A stretch of 64,000 nucleotides of DNA from Laguncularia racemosa. Its lineage: Eukaryota; Streptophyta; Magnoliopsida; Myrtales; Combretaceae. Shown piece by piece: positions 24,132 to 35,170 of this stretch. Every line of letters begins with the position of its first letter. Position 1 is the stretch's first letter. The notes under the pieces are model-generated. The model saw only the letters and a list, made by a program, of their open reading frames with translations, did not search any database and was not told the DNA's origin. The stretch covers positions 2,852,001 to 2,916,000 of the forward strand of contig JBBMOL010000018.1 in assembly GCA_037954665.1 (NCBI GenBank), given 5' to 3'. The position numbers and the translations under genes were made by a program.

Positions 24132-25028
24132 TGATAGGAATTAAAATCTTACAGAACCTATCACTAGGGCAAGAGCTAAAAGGTTACAAAATTTGGCTAT
24201 GAGGGTCCTCTTTGAATGAACTAACCTCGAAAATATTTGTATACTAACTTCTTTTCTATTACTTATTTGTTGTGCATTCCAGCAAGTATACTTATCGGTT
24301 TTTACAGGGCGATGGATAAACTCATTAAAGCTCAGCTTGTGAGTTATTCATGGACTAACCTAAACCAAAGAAGAACTAGTTCAACAAATTATTCACATGA
24401 ATTGAAGAACCAACCACTTGAAGACCATTTAAATATGTAATTGGTTTATGAGAACCAGTCATTTTTGTTTATTTTAAAACTTGTAATTTGATTTTAAAAC
24501 TGGTCACTTAGTGGCATATGTGTAATTTTTTGAACATTTTTACCTTAATTAGAGTAAGTATAAATACTTGCTAACTAGGGTTTTTAGGGAACTTTTGTCA
24601 TTTTGAAGAAAAACACATTGTTTCCATGAGAGAGTGAGTCATCTTGCTAAAACATACGCTCTTATCAATTTCTAGGAAATTGTGGCAAGTGAGGCCTGGA
24701 ATTTCTTATGAGTAGTATCAAGAACTTCTAAGTTTCTTTCTTTTTATTACTAGTGTGTAATATCTAGTGATAATAGGTTATTTTTCATCTATTTGTTGTT
24801 CACTCCAATTAGGGTTCATATTGCTCTAATTTTATAAGATTGGAATTGCATGTTATATGTAATTTGATTGGTATTGAAATCCTTGGTAATACTTTCAATT
24901 TGATTCACCCAATTAGGGTTCACATGATACTTAGCATCACGCCATTTTTTAAGTCCAATTGAGCATTTGAGATTGATTAATCATTTGGATTAAGTTCATG
25001 TTCTTGGATTCATTTTTAAGGCACATCA
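24132..25028 (+). repeat. T-A left LTR (897 bp, internally deleted)
   Basis: Starts TGATAGGAATTAAAATC and ends AAGGCACATCA. A TATA box sits in GTAAGTATAAATACTTGC (24555-24572). It is about 140 bp shorter than the right LTR because the distal segment holding the internal primer-site-like sequence is missing. Confidence 0.9.
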
Positions 25029-25033
25029 TAATT

Positions 25034-25045
25034 TAGTATTAGAGC
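25034..25045 (+). other. T-A primer-binding site
   Basis: TAGTATTAGAGC, two transitions from TGGTATCAGAGC, six bases after the left LTR. Confidence 0.75.
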
Positions 25046-26046
25046 ATAGGTTTGAGGAAGGGATTTACGTGATCATCATTTGAAAATTAGGGTTCTTGAA
25101 GTTGATTCTTAATCCGAAATTGTTGAAGTAATTTATATTAGTGCTTATGAAGTTTATTTCATTCTTGTTGTTGTTGATTGAAGTAGATGTAGGAAACACT
25201 TGTGGTAGCTTACTTTCCTTGAGTTTTCCTTGAGTAAGAAGGGAGTGATCCTTGGTGATCATTTGGAAAAGTGAACATTTGAAACAAGAAGAGTGAATTG
25301 TGTATTGTAATTTCAGAAATTGCATTTGTCATTTGTAAATTCCAGAATTGCATTATGTGGAGATAAGGAAGATATTTGAAATTCAAACACCTTCTTTAAG
25401 TTTGAAGCAAGTCATTGAGTAGCATTGATTGCATTCTATTTGAATTTGAATTTGCCTCTTACCATTTGTGGAAAAGGTTACATTAAGGGTGTATTTTTTA
25501 ATAGTTGTCATAGTTGTGTTATGTATGTGTGGTAGTGTAAGTGTGTATTGAGTTGAAGGGATGTTGCAACGTGTGGTGTTGTGTGTGTTGAGGTGAAGAA
25601 GTGCTGCACTTGAAGTGGTGTTGAGGTTTGAAAGTGAATTGTACCGTTTTTGTGTTGTATGTGTAGCGGTGTGAATGTATAGTGAAGAAAGTTATAAATT
25701 GTTGTGGAGTTATGTTGTGTGTAAAGAAGGTGTTGCACGTGGAGTATAAAAGTGTATATGTGCCATGATTAGAAAGGGAAATTTAATAGTAAAATTTGAA
25801 TTTTAAAACAAGCATTTAAGTGTGGAAGTTATTCATTATTGATACTTAAACACTTGCTTAGTTGAATTCATTAACTTACTACTTGGAAGTGTTTAATTAT
25901 TGCTTCAACTTGTTGTTGCCATAATTGAAGTGTGGGGAAGTGTGTGTTGCATTGGTTACTTGATTGCATCGTAGGTATGTAGGAGTGTGTTGCCATGGTG
26001 TGTGTGGTGTAGTGTATTATTGGCTTATTAAAGTTAGTAGGCAACA
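25046..26046 (+). other. T-A TG-rich 5' leader
   Basis: The plus strand is rich in GTGTG and GAAGTG words (25500-25740) and carries no plausible plus-strand ORF. The minus-strand ORFs here are products of that bias. T-B has the same kind of leader at 39849-40835. Confidence 0.7.
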
Positions 26047-26920
26047 ATGTCAAGTGAATTGTATTTTTCTACTAATGTACTATGTTGGGCCTTGACCTCT
26101 TTTACAACTATAGATAATGAGCAAAGGGAAAACTTTCTCACTTCTTGTAGGGTGCAAGGTAACTTATGTGTCATTATTATTGATGGTGGTAGTTGTACTA
26201 ATGTTGTGGCTACCTTATTAGTATCAAAATTGAAACTCGTAACTACCTCATATCCTAAACCTTACAAATTACATTGGCTAAGTGAACAAAGAAGTCTACA
26301 TGTGACCCAAAGAGCTAAGATACCTTTCAGTATAAGGGATAAATACTATGTGCATCTCATATATTGCTTGGTAAGTCAAGGTTGTATGATAGGAGGGTTT
26401 TACATGAGGGCTATAGAAATACTTATATGTTCCAATAGGATGGTAAATGTATAGTATTGAACCCTATATCACCATTAGAGGTCCAAGAGGTGCAAAGACA
26501 GACAAGTCAACCGTTAGAGGTTCCTGAGGCTCATAGTTATATGAGTTAACCTTTAGAGGACTAAGTGGTTTAGAAATAGATGTGTCAATTATCAGAGGTT
26601 TAAAAGGTTTAGGGGCAGATGAGTAAACCATCAAAGGGCTAAGTGGTTCAAAGACATACTAGTGAAATAGGGAAAAAGAAGACATTATTGGTGGGACAGT
26701 TTAAGTTAGGGGAGGTCTTAGTGGATGATAGACCATTATATGTGTTGTAGATGAGTTATATCTTAGAGATGTAGGGGCGAGAGCAACCACCTCCTATGGT
26801 ATCTCAGGTACTGGAAGACTATAGTGATAATCTTACAGATAACTTGCTAAAAGGATACAGAGTCTTTATTGCATTTAACCTATCAAATTTGAGGAAAAAT
26901 CTTCTTAAGACCCGAGGAGA
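26047..26920 (+). pseudogene. T-A ORF: protease domain, 13-residue repeats, pol-tail fusion
   Basis: The start context AACAATGTCAAGTGAATTGTA is shared with T-B. The protease block (26047-26454) has CRVQGNLCVIIIDGGSCTNV, the catalytic DGG corresponding to DSG in G5, then KPYKLHWLSEQRSLHVTQRA and PFSIRDKYY. A deletion changes frame before a five-unit repeat array (26472-26666). It continues with a GEVLVDDRPLYVL segment matching the protease-RT linker of gypsy pol, then YRVFIAFNLSNLRKNLL and GDDRNQNL, which match the pol C-terminus. RT, RNase H and integrase are missing between these two pieces in both family members. Translation of the ancestral frame would finish inside the right LTR. Confidence 0.75.
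26472..26666 (+). repeat. Five tandem 39-bp coding units
   Basis: Exactly 195 bp, five 13-codon units, each starting Pro-Leu/Ser-Glu/Lys or a one-base variant; the first is PLEVQEVQRQTSQ. The array is in one frame with stops only at Gln-type positions. The matching T-B array has nine units. Confidence 0.85.
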
Positions 26921-27958
26921 TGATAGGAATCAAAATCTTATAGGACCTATCACTAGGGCAAGAGCCAAAGGGCTATAAAATTTGGCGATAGGGTCCTCTT
27001 TAAACAAATCGACCCCAAAAATATTTGTATACTAACTTCTTTTCTATTACTTATTTGTTTTGCATTCCAGCAGGTATACTTATCAGTTTTTATAGGGCGA
27101 TGGATAAACTCGCTAAAGCTCAGCTTGTGGGTTATTCATGGACCGACCTAAACCTAAAAAGAACTAGTCCAACAAATTGTTCACTTGAATTGAAGAACTG
27201 GCCATTTGAAGACCATTTGAATATGTAATTGGTTTATGAGAACTGGCCATTTTTATTTATTTTGGAACTTGAATTTGATTTTAGAATCGGCCACTTAATG
27301 GCATATGTGTAATTTTTTGAATATTTTTACCCTAATTAAAGTATAAATACTTGCTAACTAGGGTTTTTAGGGAGCTTTTTGAAATTTTGAACAAAAATAC
27401 ACACTTGTTGTTGTAAGGAATTCCCTTACTTGCAATTGATCCCTTATCAATTTCATTTGTGAAATTGTGGCGAGAACCAACTAGAGTGATTGTGAGTAAT
27501 ATCAATCATCTCTTGTTGTTTTTACAAATTGTGTTTAATAAGTAATGTCTAAGTGCAATTTGTTGGTTCCTTATCCATATACATGTGAATTAGGGTTCTT
27601 ATTTTCAGATTTGAAACATTTCAATTTGAGTGGAATCTTAGTTCATTTCCTTTGTTATCCATTGATATCCATATTTTTTTTTCTTCTATATATCAATTTA
27701 GCTTCAATTTTCATGAATTAGGGACTATTTGTGAAGTTGTCAATCAAGCCAATTGTTGGTTGTAATTTGTTGTTCACACCATTTGTATTAGTGTTCTTGC
27801 AATTGGATTTAGGTACATCATATTTTGGTATCAAAAGAAGTAGTTTCATGCAAATTAAGGGTCACGTGGCAATTGTAATCACCCCATATTTGTAGATTTG
27901 TTTAATTGATTCTACAATTGCAATTATGTACATGTGCTTGGATTTTTTAAGCACATTA
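26921..27958 (+). repeat. T-A right LTR (1,038 bp)
   Basis: Starts TGATAGGAATCAAAATC and ends TTAAGCACATTA. It contains an internal LTR-end plus primer-site look-alike: GGTACATCATATTTTGGTAT at 27812-27831, continuing CAAAAG. The first 60 bases encode the GPITRARAKG tail of the ORF. Confidence 0.9.
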
Positions 27959-27963
27959 GCCAC

Positions 27964-29511
27964 TCTCATCACTTCGTAGAAGGAGTTATTAAAAGACATA
28001 CGCAAATTGGACCTACAAATCTTAACATAAAAATTGGGAACAAAAATTACTACCTTTAGGATATAACCAACCATAATGGACAAAATTAAAGTTGGTCAAA
28101 TTGAAGATAAAGATATCCAAAAGATAAAGAGTATAATGGAATAAGGCAAGCATCCAGAATTCAACTTGGATGCAAAGAGGACCTTAAAATACAAAACAAG
28201 ACTATGTATGCTAAGGAATGTAGAATTGAAGAGGGGGACATTGAAAGAAGCACGTTACTCTACCTACACAATACACCCTAGAAGTGCTAAAATGTACAAG
28301 GACTTGAAGAGTTGTTATTGGTGGAGAAATATGAAAAGAGAGATAGCTGGGTATGTAGCCAGATGCCTCACATGCCAGTAGATCAGAATAGAACATTAAA
28401 GACCAATTGGAGAATTACAGCCTCTTCTAGTATCGGAGTGGAAATGGGAGCATGTGATAATGAACTTTATTACAACCTTCCTAAACACTAGGAAGAAGTA
28501 GGATGCAGTTTGGGTTATAGTGGACAGATTGACCAAGTCTGCACATTTTAGACCTATCAGAGTAGGATACAAGTTGGAGTAACTAGCTCAGATATACATA
28601 CAGGAGATAGTCAGATTGCATGGAGTGCTAATGGCCATCACTTTTGATAGAGACACAAGGTTTGTGAGCAAATTCTAGAGCAACCTACATAAAGCATTGG
28701 GCACCAAACTGTAGTTCAGCACAACATTCCACCCATAGACAAATGGTTAGTTTGAAAGGACCATACAAATACTAGAAGAATTGGTCAGGGCATGTGCACT
28801 AGATTTTGGAGGCAATTGGAATGAGCATATACCTCTAGTGGAGTTTGCCTATAATAATAGTTACTAAGCAACCATCCAAATGGCTCCATATAAAGGTGCA
28901 AATCCCCACTACACTGGGATAAAGTGGGAGAAAGATAGATGATGGGGCTAAAGTTAGTACAAGAAGCAGTAGATAAGGTGAAACTAATCAGGTAGAGAAT
29001 TCAAACAACCCAATCTCAACAAAAGAGCTACATAGACGAAAGAAGACACCCTTTAGAATTTCAAGTGGGAGATAAGGTCTTGTTGAGGATTTCTCTAACA
29101 AAAGGAGTTATCAAATTTAGGTTAAGAGGAAAGTTAATCCCAAGGTATATAGGCCCATTTTAGATCTTTGAAAGGATGGGCATTATGTCTTACAGGTTAA
29201 ATCTTCCACCAAATTTAGCTGGAGTGCATAATGTATTCCACGTATTCATGCTAAGAAAGTATGTACCCAACTTGGATTAGATAGTGGCATTGGAACCATT
29301 GAATGTGCAGCCAAACTTGATGTTAGTGGAAAGGTAAATAAGAATTTTTGATACTAAGGAACAAGTATAAAGACAAAAAACAATGTCTTATGTAAAGTGC
29401 AATGGACTAACTGAACATAGAGGGAAGTGATGTGGGAACTGGAAGCAGACATGAGGAAGAAGTATCTAGAACTCCTCCAAAATCAAGTACTTTCGAGGAC
29501 AAAAGTTTTTA
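27964..29511 (+). pseudogene. G2 integrase and chromodomain-like tail, decayed
   Basis: Coding sequence resumes straight after the T-A TSD. The zinc-binding part is open at 28166-28381: YKTRLCMLRNVELKRG, ARYSTYTIHPRSAKMYKDL and VARCLTCQ. The second His and both Cys are kept, while the first His position has become Arg-Tyr. The core has EWKWEHVIMNFITTF, where the usual catalytic Asp of MDF is Asn, then FDRDTRFVSKF with its Asp kept, and NWNEHIPLVEFAYNNSY. The tail has VFHVFMLRKYVPNL, MWELEADMRKKYLE and KVFI. Stops occur throughout. The D-to-N change alone would abolish integration. Confidence 0.85.
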
Positions 29512-29525
29512 TAAGGAGGAGAGAA
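29512..29525 (+). other. G2 polypurine tract
   Basis: AAGGAGGAGAGAA immediately before the LTR start TATAATACC at 29526. Confidence 0.75.
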
Positions 29526-30089
29526 TATAATACCAGAATTGTTATGATGTATCAATATATATGTTATAACATTATAATGTAAAACCAAGGCTAAGATGGG
29601 AATTTCATAAAAATTCGAGGGATAAGTATGTCTTTCTGTGATTAAAGTATAAATACTCTGTGTTAACCCTAGCCCTCCTCTTTTTACCCTTATAGTAACT
29701 GCATAGTGAAAGAGCAGGAAAAAGGAGGAGACACTCTCTTTAGAAACCCTATGATGACTAAAGGAATATGGCGTAAACTAATTCCAAATACACAAGTTAC
29801 AAATTTTATACAAGACTTTTTTTGTGCAGAATGAATAATCTAATCAACTTTCAACCCTTGTGTAAACTAGAACTCAAATTTGAGGAAAGGACGTAATAAG
29901 GACAAAAATCAATAGCACAAAGATACGACTTGTGGAATTATTGAAGTAAGTAATCTAATTCGTGTAATTTAAATAGATAATACATGTTTTAAGAATTAGT
30001 TAAGCCTAGGAAGAAAGAGAATCGAGTTTAGAAGCAGTTGGAATGAAGAATTTAGGGTTTGTGGAAATTTTCGAAAAATACACCATCAC

Positions 30090-30540
30090 CCAACATGGTC
30101 GTGTTTTAACCGTATTGATTGTAAACCTTACACTAAGAGATACATGACCTCCCAACATGGCTGTATTTAGTCCATGTTGAACTGAGAGATACATGACCTC
30201 CCAACACAGTTGTATTTTGATCATATTGAATACAAAACTTATACCGAGAGATACACGGCCTTCCAATTCAGCCATGTTTCAACTATGTTGAATAGGGAGA
30301 TATACGGCTTCCCAACACGGTCATGTTTTGACCGTATTGAATACAAAATTTATACTGAGAGATATATGGCCTCCCAACATGATCATGTTTCAACCGTGTT
30401 GAATCAAAAGAAACATGACCTACCTACATGGTCGTGTTCTAACTGTGTTGAAGCTAAAACTCGCCAAAAGATACATGACCCTTAACACAGTCGTATACTA
30501 GCTCGTGTTGAGCAACATGGCCTCCAATGTGGCCATGCTG
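30090..30540. repeat. LTR minisatellite with CACGGTCGTGTT-like dyad
   Basis: About six to eight units of roughly 60 bp: ATACATGACCTCCCAACA, then a core such as CACGGTCATGTTTTGACCGT, then GTTGAA. The core is an imperfect palindrome. Related shorter arrays are at 6205-6435 and 13180-13395. Confidence 0.8.
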
Positions 30541-30984
30541 AATAAAATATAATTTAATTACATATCCATATAATTTCTAATTAAGCTAATTTCCATGTGA
30601 ATTAGGTAGCTAATAAGACCTTAGAGAATTTAAATGATTAAGATTAAAAGGGTTAAGAGATGATATCAATCTTGGAATTAGAACTAAAAAGGAATTTTTG
30701 ATGTCATACATATTTCAATTAAGCTTAAGTCTAAGACTAGAAGTGCTTAAAGCTAAGATTTAAGGTACATGTAACTTGTATGTTGATTGTGCTTGTTTAA
30801 GTTAGTTTATGCATTGAACTTGATTTAATTAGAAGAATTGGCTTAAGTGTTTAAGTTATATGTTGTATGTGTTTGGCTCAGCCTAGGGGCCTATAGTGAT
30901 AGATCCCTAAGGAGCACCCTATTGACCTTTATGTGATGTTATTCCTAGTGGAGCCATGCTTGGAAATGATTTAAGCTGAATGTT

Positions 30985-31215
30985 GGTTTAAGAGGATTAA
31001 GTAGGCATGGGTGTGAGGCTCTTAGTGGTAGTTCCCACCACTAAGATTAAGTGGTTTAAGTAAATATATATATGGGGCCTATAATGGCAGTTCTCATCAC
31101 CAAGATTAAGTGTACCATGGGTGTAGAGCTTGTAGTGGTAGTTCCCATCACCAAGTTTAAGAATTAAGGGATCATAGGTATGGGGCCCGTAGTGTTAGTT
31201 CCCACTACCAATTCA
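30985..31215. repeat. LTR minisatellite, about four units
   Basis: Repeated TAGTGGTAGTTCCCACCAC and CATGGGTGTRRRGC words, the reverse orientation of the array at 5489-5767. Confidence 0.8.
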
Positions 31216-31782
31216 TGGTCTAATTTGTTAAGTGCATTAAGGGGTCATGAGTACCTTGTTGTTGCTTTTGAACATAAATTGTATAATGAAATGATTGCTT
31301 GTATTTATGTATCGCATGATGTGTGTGATACTTGTTCATGTTTGATTATGCGTGTGTGTCAGTGTTATACGTACTAAGCATTAGCTCACCCTTTGAGGAA
31401 TACTTATTTTTAGATGTAAGTGGTGAGGGAAATGATCATCCAGAAGATAACTTGGGTTTGGGTAAACCACAGAGAGCAAGGAAGAAGATAAGTACCATTA
31501 CTATTATGGTGATTAGAATTTAGGAGAATTATGCTAATTAAACGTAATAGATAGTATCATTTAGAGAAATTTAATTTAAATTTTATAAACTTTCGTTGTG
31601 TTAGATGTTGAATATGAATTTATGAAATTTATTTTGAAGTTATAGGATGTATTGAATGTCTGTATATAGAAATTACAGGACAAAAAGGTATCAAATTTGA
31701 TTTAGAGCCTTAACGTGTTCTTATTAAATAAGGACACATGGCAAGCAGTAGTGCGACCCGAATGTTAAGGTTTTACACTGTC

Positions 31783-33120
31783 TGTTGGTGTGAGGATGAA
31801 AGGTAGTGCTAAACTAAAACTTTGTGACTAAGGCTTTGTGCAAACTTTTCTAGAAATTTGCTTACAAATCGAGTATCCTTGTCAGATGTTATAGTGACCG
31901 GCACTCCATGCAACTTTGTGCCAAAGGCTTTCCTTGATGTATAACTAAACCAGCCTTTCTAGCTTACATCCCACATTAATTGTAAGAAGTGGGTTGACAT
32001 CATCAATCTATCCACAATTACCTATATTGCTTCTTGCATTTCTTTAGTTCTTAGGAAGTTTGTGACAAAATCCATGGTCACATGCTTCCACTTCCATTCT
32101 GGCACCATAAGTGGTTGCAACTAACCAATTGGTCTCTAATGTTTAATCTTGATTTGCTAGCATGTTAAGCTCCTTGACACATATTCTAATATTTCCCATT
32201 TCATATTCTTCCACTAGTAGTAGCTCTTTAGGTCCTTATATGATTATATACTCCCAAAATATAATGTATACCCTTATTAATGAGCCTCCTTTGTAATTTC
32301 TTTCCTTAACTCAACATTGTTTGGTACACGCAATTGAGTGTTGTGTTTCATAATCCCTTTAACATCCACATTAAATTTAATTGCTCCTCCCTATTCCACT
32401 TTACTCTTATTTCCCTTGGATACCAATATCTCCTACTTAAGCAGCTTTAATCCTATTAAGAAGAGTTGGTTGGATGCATAAATTGGCCAATCTAACTTTA
32501 ACTTTATGTGTTGCCATTTCCAACTCTAACTTATGCATACCCTCTAGTGATTGTCTTTATGAGGTAATTAAAGTCATAATGTTGCCTTATTTTTTCCAAC
32601 TAAGTGCATTTATTACAATATTTGCCTTTCTAAGATGGTACTGAATGCTCCCATCATAAACCTTAATCAACTTCAACCATCTACGCTATCTCACATTTAG
32701 TTCTTTTTTAGTGAAAAGGTATTTTAAACTTTTGTGGTCTGTGAAGATTTTCACTTCTCACCATATAAATAATGTCTTTAAAGCTTAAGTGCTAAAACCA
32801 TAGCTGCTAGCTCTAGATCATATACAAGATAGTTCTTCTCATAAGGTTTCAATTGATGAGAGGCATATGCAATAACTCTCTTATCCTGATTAGAGCACAT
32901 CTTAGACCTTAAGTTAATGCTTCACTAAAGATAACAAATTCTTCTCCAACTTTAAGAAGCACTAAAACTAGTGTTAACAACAACTTTTCCTTTAACTTCA
33001 AGAAGCTATCTTTGCATTTATCATCTTAGACAAACTTTATTCCTTTCTATGTTAATCTAGTCAAAGGAGCTACTAGATAGGAGAATCCTTCTACAAAATG
33101 CTTGTAGTAACTAGTTAATC
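31783..33120 (-). pseudogene. G3: gypsy RT end, RNase H and integrase fragment
   Basis: On the minus strand from about 33115: SYYKHFVEGFS and APLTRLT (end of RT), RNase H through about 32600, then integrase with its zinc-binding region near 32180-32330 and the core, ending near 31790 with residues corresponding to the conserved FHPQTDGQ motif. The fragment stops where the G2 LTR ends. It is related to G1 but more decayed, with stops in every frame. The right end at about 33120 is abrupt and flanked by unrelated DNA. No LTR was found for it. Confidence 0.7.
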
Positions 33121-33929
33121 CCATGGTTAAGGGTGGCATAAACCTTAGACTTTATGCTGATTATTAGAAGACTGCATGCAATGTCAACATTACAAATGGC
33201 TGTCCATGATTAACATATGATTGATAACATGTTTATGCTTATGTAATAATGAGAATATTACACTCCTAGCTCATGAGTTGTAGTGTGTCCACCCCTTAAT
33301 AAAGTGTTTTATAGTTAATACTATAAAAGCTAGGGATGAGATAAGATATAGTGTAAATGAAAGCTACCAAAATCAAAACTGATAATGTAAGAAGTGTCAT
33401 AGCAGATTATCTAGTTATAGAGTATAGTATTGTATTCTTAGGAATTCAATAGCAACATAATTTGTATTAACTTAGAATTACTTCCCATTTTATTGTTTTG
33501 GTAAAGGATTCCAATTTTTTGCAATCTTGGTCAATCATGGAATATGAGAATCTATAAGTATCTTCTTATTATATGACTATATGAAATACGATCAATTATA
33601 CTAAATTAAATATTTATTTAAAGTCTTGTGATTTCTTACTGATAAGGTGATTATCATATAATGGGGACACACATGATATGATAACTTTTAGTCAATTCTA
33701 CCAAGTCCCCTCATAGGATTATTATAGCCATAATCTTAAGATTGCAGAAGAGATGTTTTGCAATCATGGCTATTGCCCTAATGAAGACTTCCAGCTTTAG
33801 AAAATTCTTTGATTTTCTAGGATTTGGTAAAGATACACGACTCACAACTACAACTTCACTCACTTAGATCCTTGAAAGATAATATGAAGTGTGTAACATA
33901 ACGCAGCCCATACAAAGAATGGCACATGT
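33121..33929. other. AT-rich DNA, nothing recognised
   Basis: No convincing coding frame or repeat. The final 80 bases may already belong to the Tat-like protease remnant that follows. Confidence 0.5.
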
Positions 33930-35170
33930 ACATGAGAATGTGATACTCTTTACAAATACAAACATGTGTGCACAAAATCTTAACCATAATCACCCTCTAT
34001 ATATGGAGAGTGTACTTAATGGCTAACTAATCAAGAAAATGTTTGCAGATAATGACTTCTCCATAAGTATTATGCTAATGTCAACATTCAAAGCCATAAA
34101 AAATTGGCATGAAACAATCTATTGTAGTTAATAGCTTTACTAATTCATCCATAGACACCATAAGGTATGTTAATGTGGAATTCAAGGTGATATTTATCTA
34201 GAGCTCTACACAAATTCATGTGATTGATGCACCTATATCATATCACCTACTACTAGGGAGAAAGTGGTCACATGATCACCTTCTCATACCCTCAACATAG
34301 CACTAATGCATTAAAAGCCATTAAAAAGGGAAGGACATATTTATCCTTACCATAAAAACCTATTCGAGCACAATGAGGTTATATTCTTTGATGAATATGC
34401 TGAGGAAGGAGATACAAGTATCATGAAGCCATCTAACATACCACTTCCTACCTAAGAAGAATCTTAAGAGAAGCAATAGACAAAGAAGAGTATGTGTGGC
34501 TCCTATAGGGCAAGAAAGGGAGAAGAGAACCAATGAGGTTGAAAGTTTTATTAAGGTTGATGGGTAAAGGGTGTACTACTTATGTCAGTCCACAAGATTT
34601 GAAGAAGATGAATTTGAATAAGCTTGATTGTCTTCTTTAGGAACCCACACTAATACAAGAAGTTTAACCTACCCCTCCACAAATGCAAGATCAAATAAAG
34701 CCTAAAGCTAAGGAAATTGAAAAATTAGACCTAATGGGACCAAAGAAGTCTCTATAACCTACCTTCAATAATAAGGAGGATTGCACATAACAAGATTTAC
34801 CCAACTTACCACTAGATATGTGAGTTATAAATATATCTTATTCTACTAAAGTGGTGTATGTATCAAGAGCATGGATGAATTATGTTATTTTATTGGGGCC
34901 TAAATATTTATCACTAGTGTGGAAAATGTTTCCACTTGAATTAGGAAATAATCAAGAGCCTTTAAGTTATAATTTTTTTTTCGCAATGTCAATCACCATC
35001 CCAAAGGTAACAAGGTCATTATAAAGAGCAATATAAAGCACACAAGGAAGTGTATGCCATGACATAGACACTAAAGACAATTCATTCTATTCTAACTTAT
35101 CAACAATAAGAAGAAGCATTGATTCCTTTCCATTAATACAGTGATAGGTTTAGCACCTCCTGTAAGAAAT
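33930..35170 (+). pseudogene. G7: Tat/Ogre-like gypsy protease region remnant
   Basis: A plus-strand frame near 33935-34060 reads FTNTNMCAQNLNHNHPLYME, then LIKKMFADNDFSI, where the usual protease triplet DNG is now DND. Near 34200-34330 follow FKVIF, IHVIDAPISYHLLLGRKW and LIPSTQHS, which are hallmarks of the Tat-lineage protease domain. Downstream (34380-35000) FEHNEVIFFDEYAEEGDTSI and a linker with PLDM, STKVVYV and LLGPKYLS fit the long spacer before RT in that lineage. Frames change often. The identification rests on these remembered motifs and not on an alignment. It is distinct from G1-G5. The RT part does not follow directly. Confidence 0.6.

Larger units (their letters stand above)
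24132..27958 (+). mobile_element. T-A: non-autonomous protease-only LTR retrotransposon
   Basis: Left LTR 24132-25028, primer-binding site 25034-25045, TG-rich leader to 26046, one decayed ORF with protease and tandem repeats (26047-26920), right LTR 26921-27958, perfect TSD GCCAC. It lies in the RNase H to integrase linker of G2 in the same orientation. It has no RT, RNase H or integrase, so it must have relied on another element's enzymes. It shares its whole structure with T-B (38792-42939); a solo LTR is at 50140-51157. Confidence 0.9.
24127..27963 (+). other. Target-site duplication GCCAC around T-A
   Basis: 24127-24131 and 27959-27963 both read GCCAC, directly outside TG and the CATTA end (ancestral CATCA). 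G2 coding sequence resumes after the second copy, confirming a clean 5-bp duplication. Confidence 0.9.
22241..31777 (+). mobile_element. G2: 5'-truncated gypsy chromovirus-type element interrupted by T-A
   Basis: Plus-strand protease, RT and RNase H (22322-24126), the nested T-A element, then integrase and chromodomain-like tail (27964-29511), a polypurine tract and a 3' LTR (29526-31777). Protein order and residues parallel G1, and the LTR aligns with the G1 LTRs. Gag and the 5' LTR are absent upstream of about 22240. The LTR end abuts G3, so G2 probably inserted into G3 before its own left end was deleted. Confidence 0.85.
29526..31777 (+). repeat. G2 3' LTR (2,252 bp)
   Basis: Aligns with the reverse complement of the G1 LTRs, including the TATA region AAAGTATAAATACTCTG (29644-29660) and the last 90 bases to GGTTTTACA at 31777. 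It holds both family minisatellites. The 5-bp word CTGTC follows, but its partner is lost with the 5' end of G2. Confidence 0.85.
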
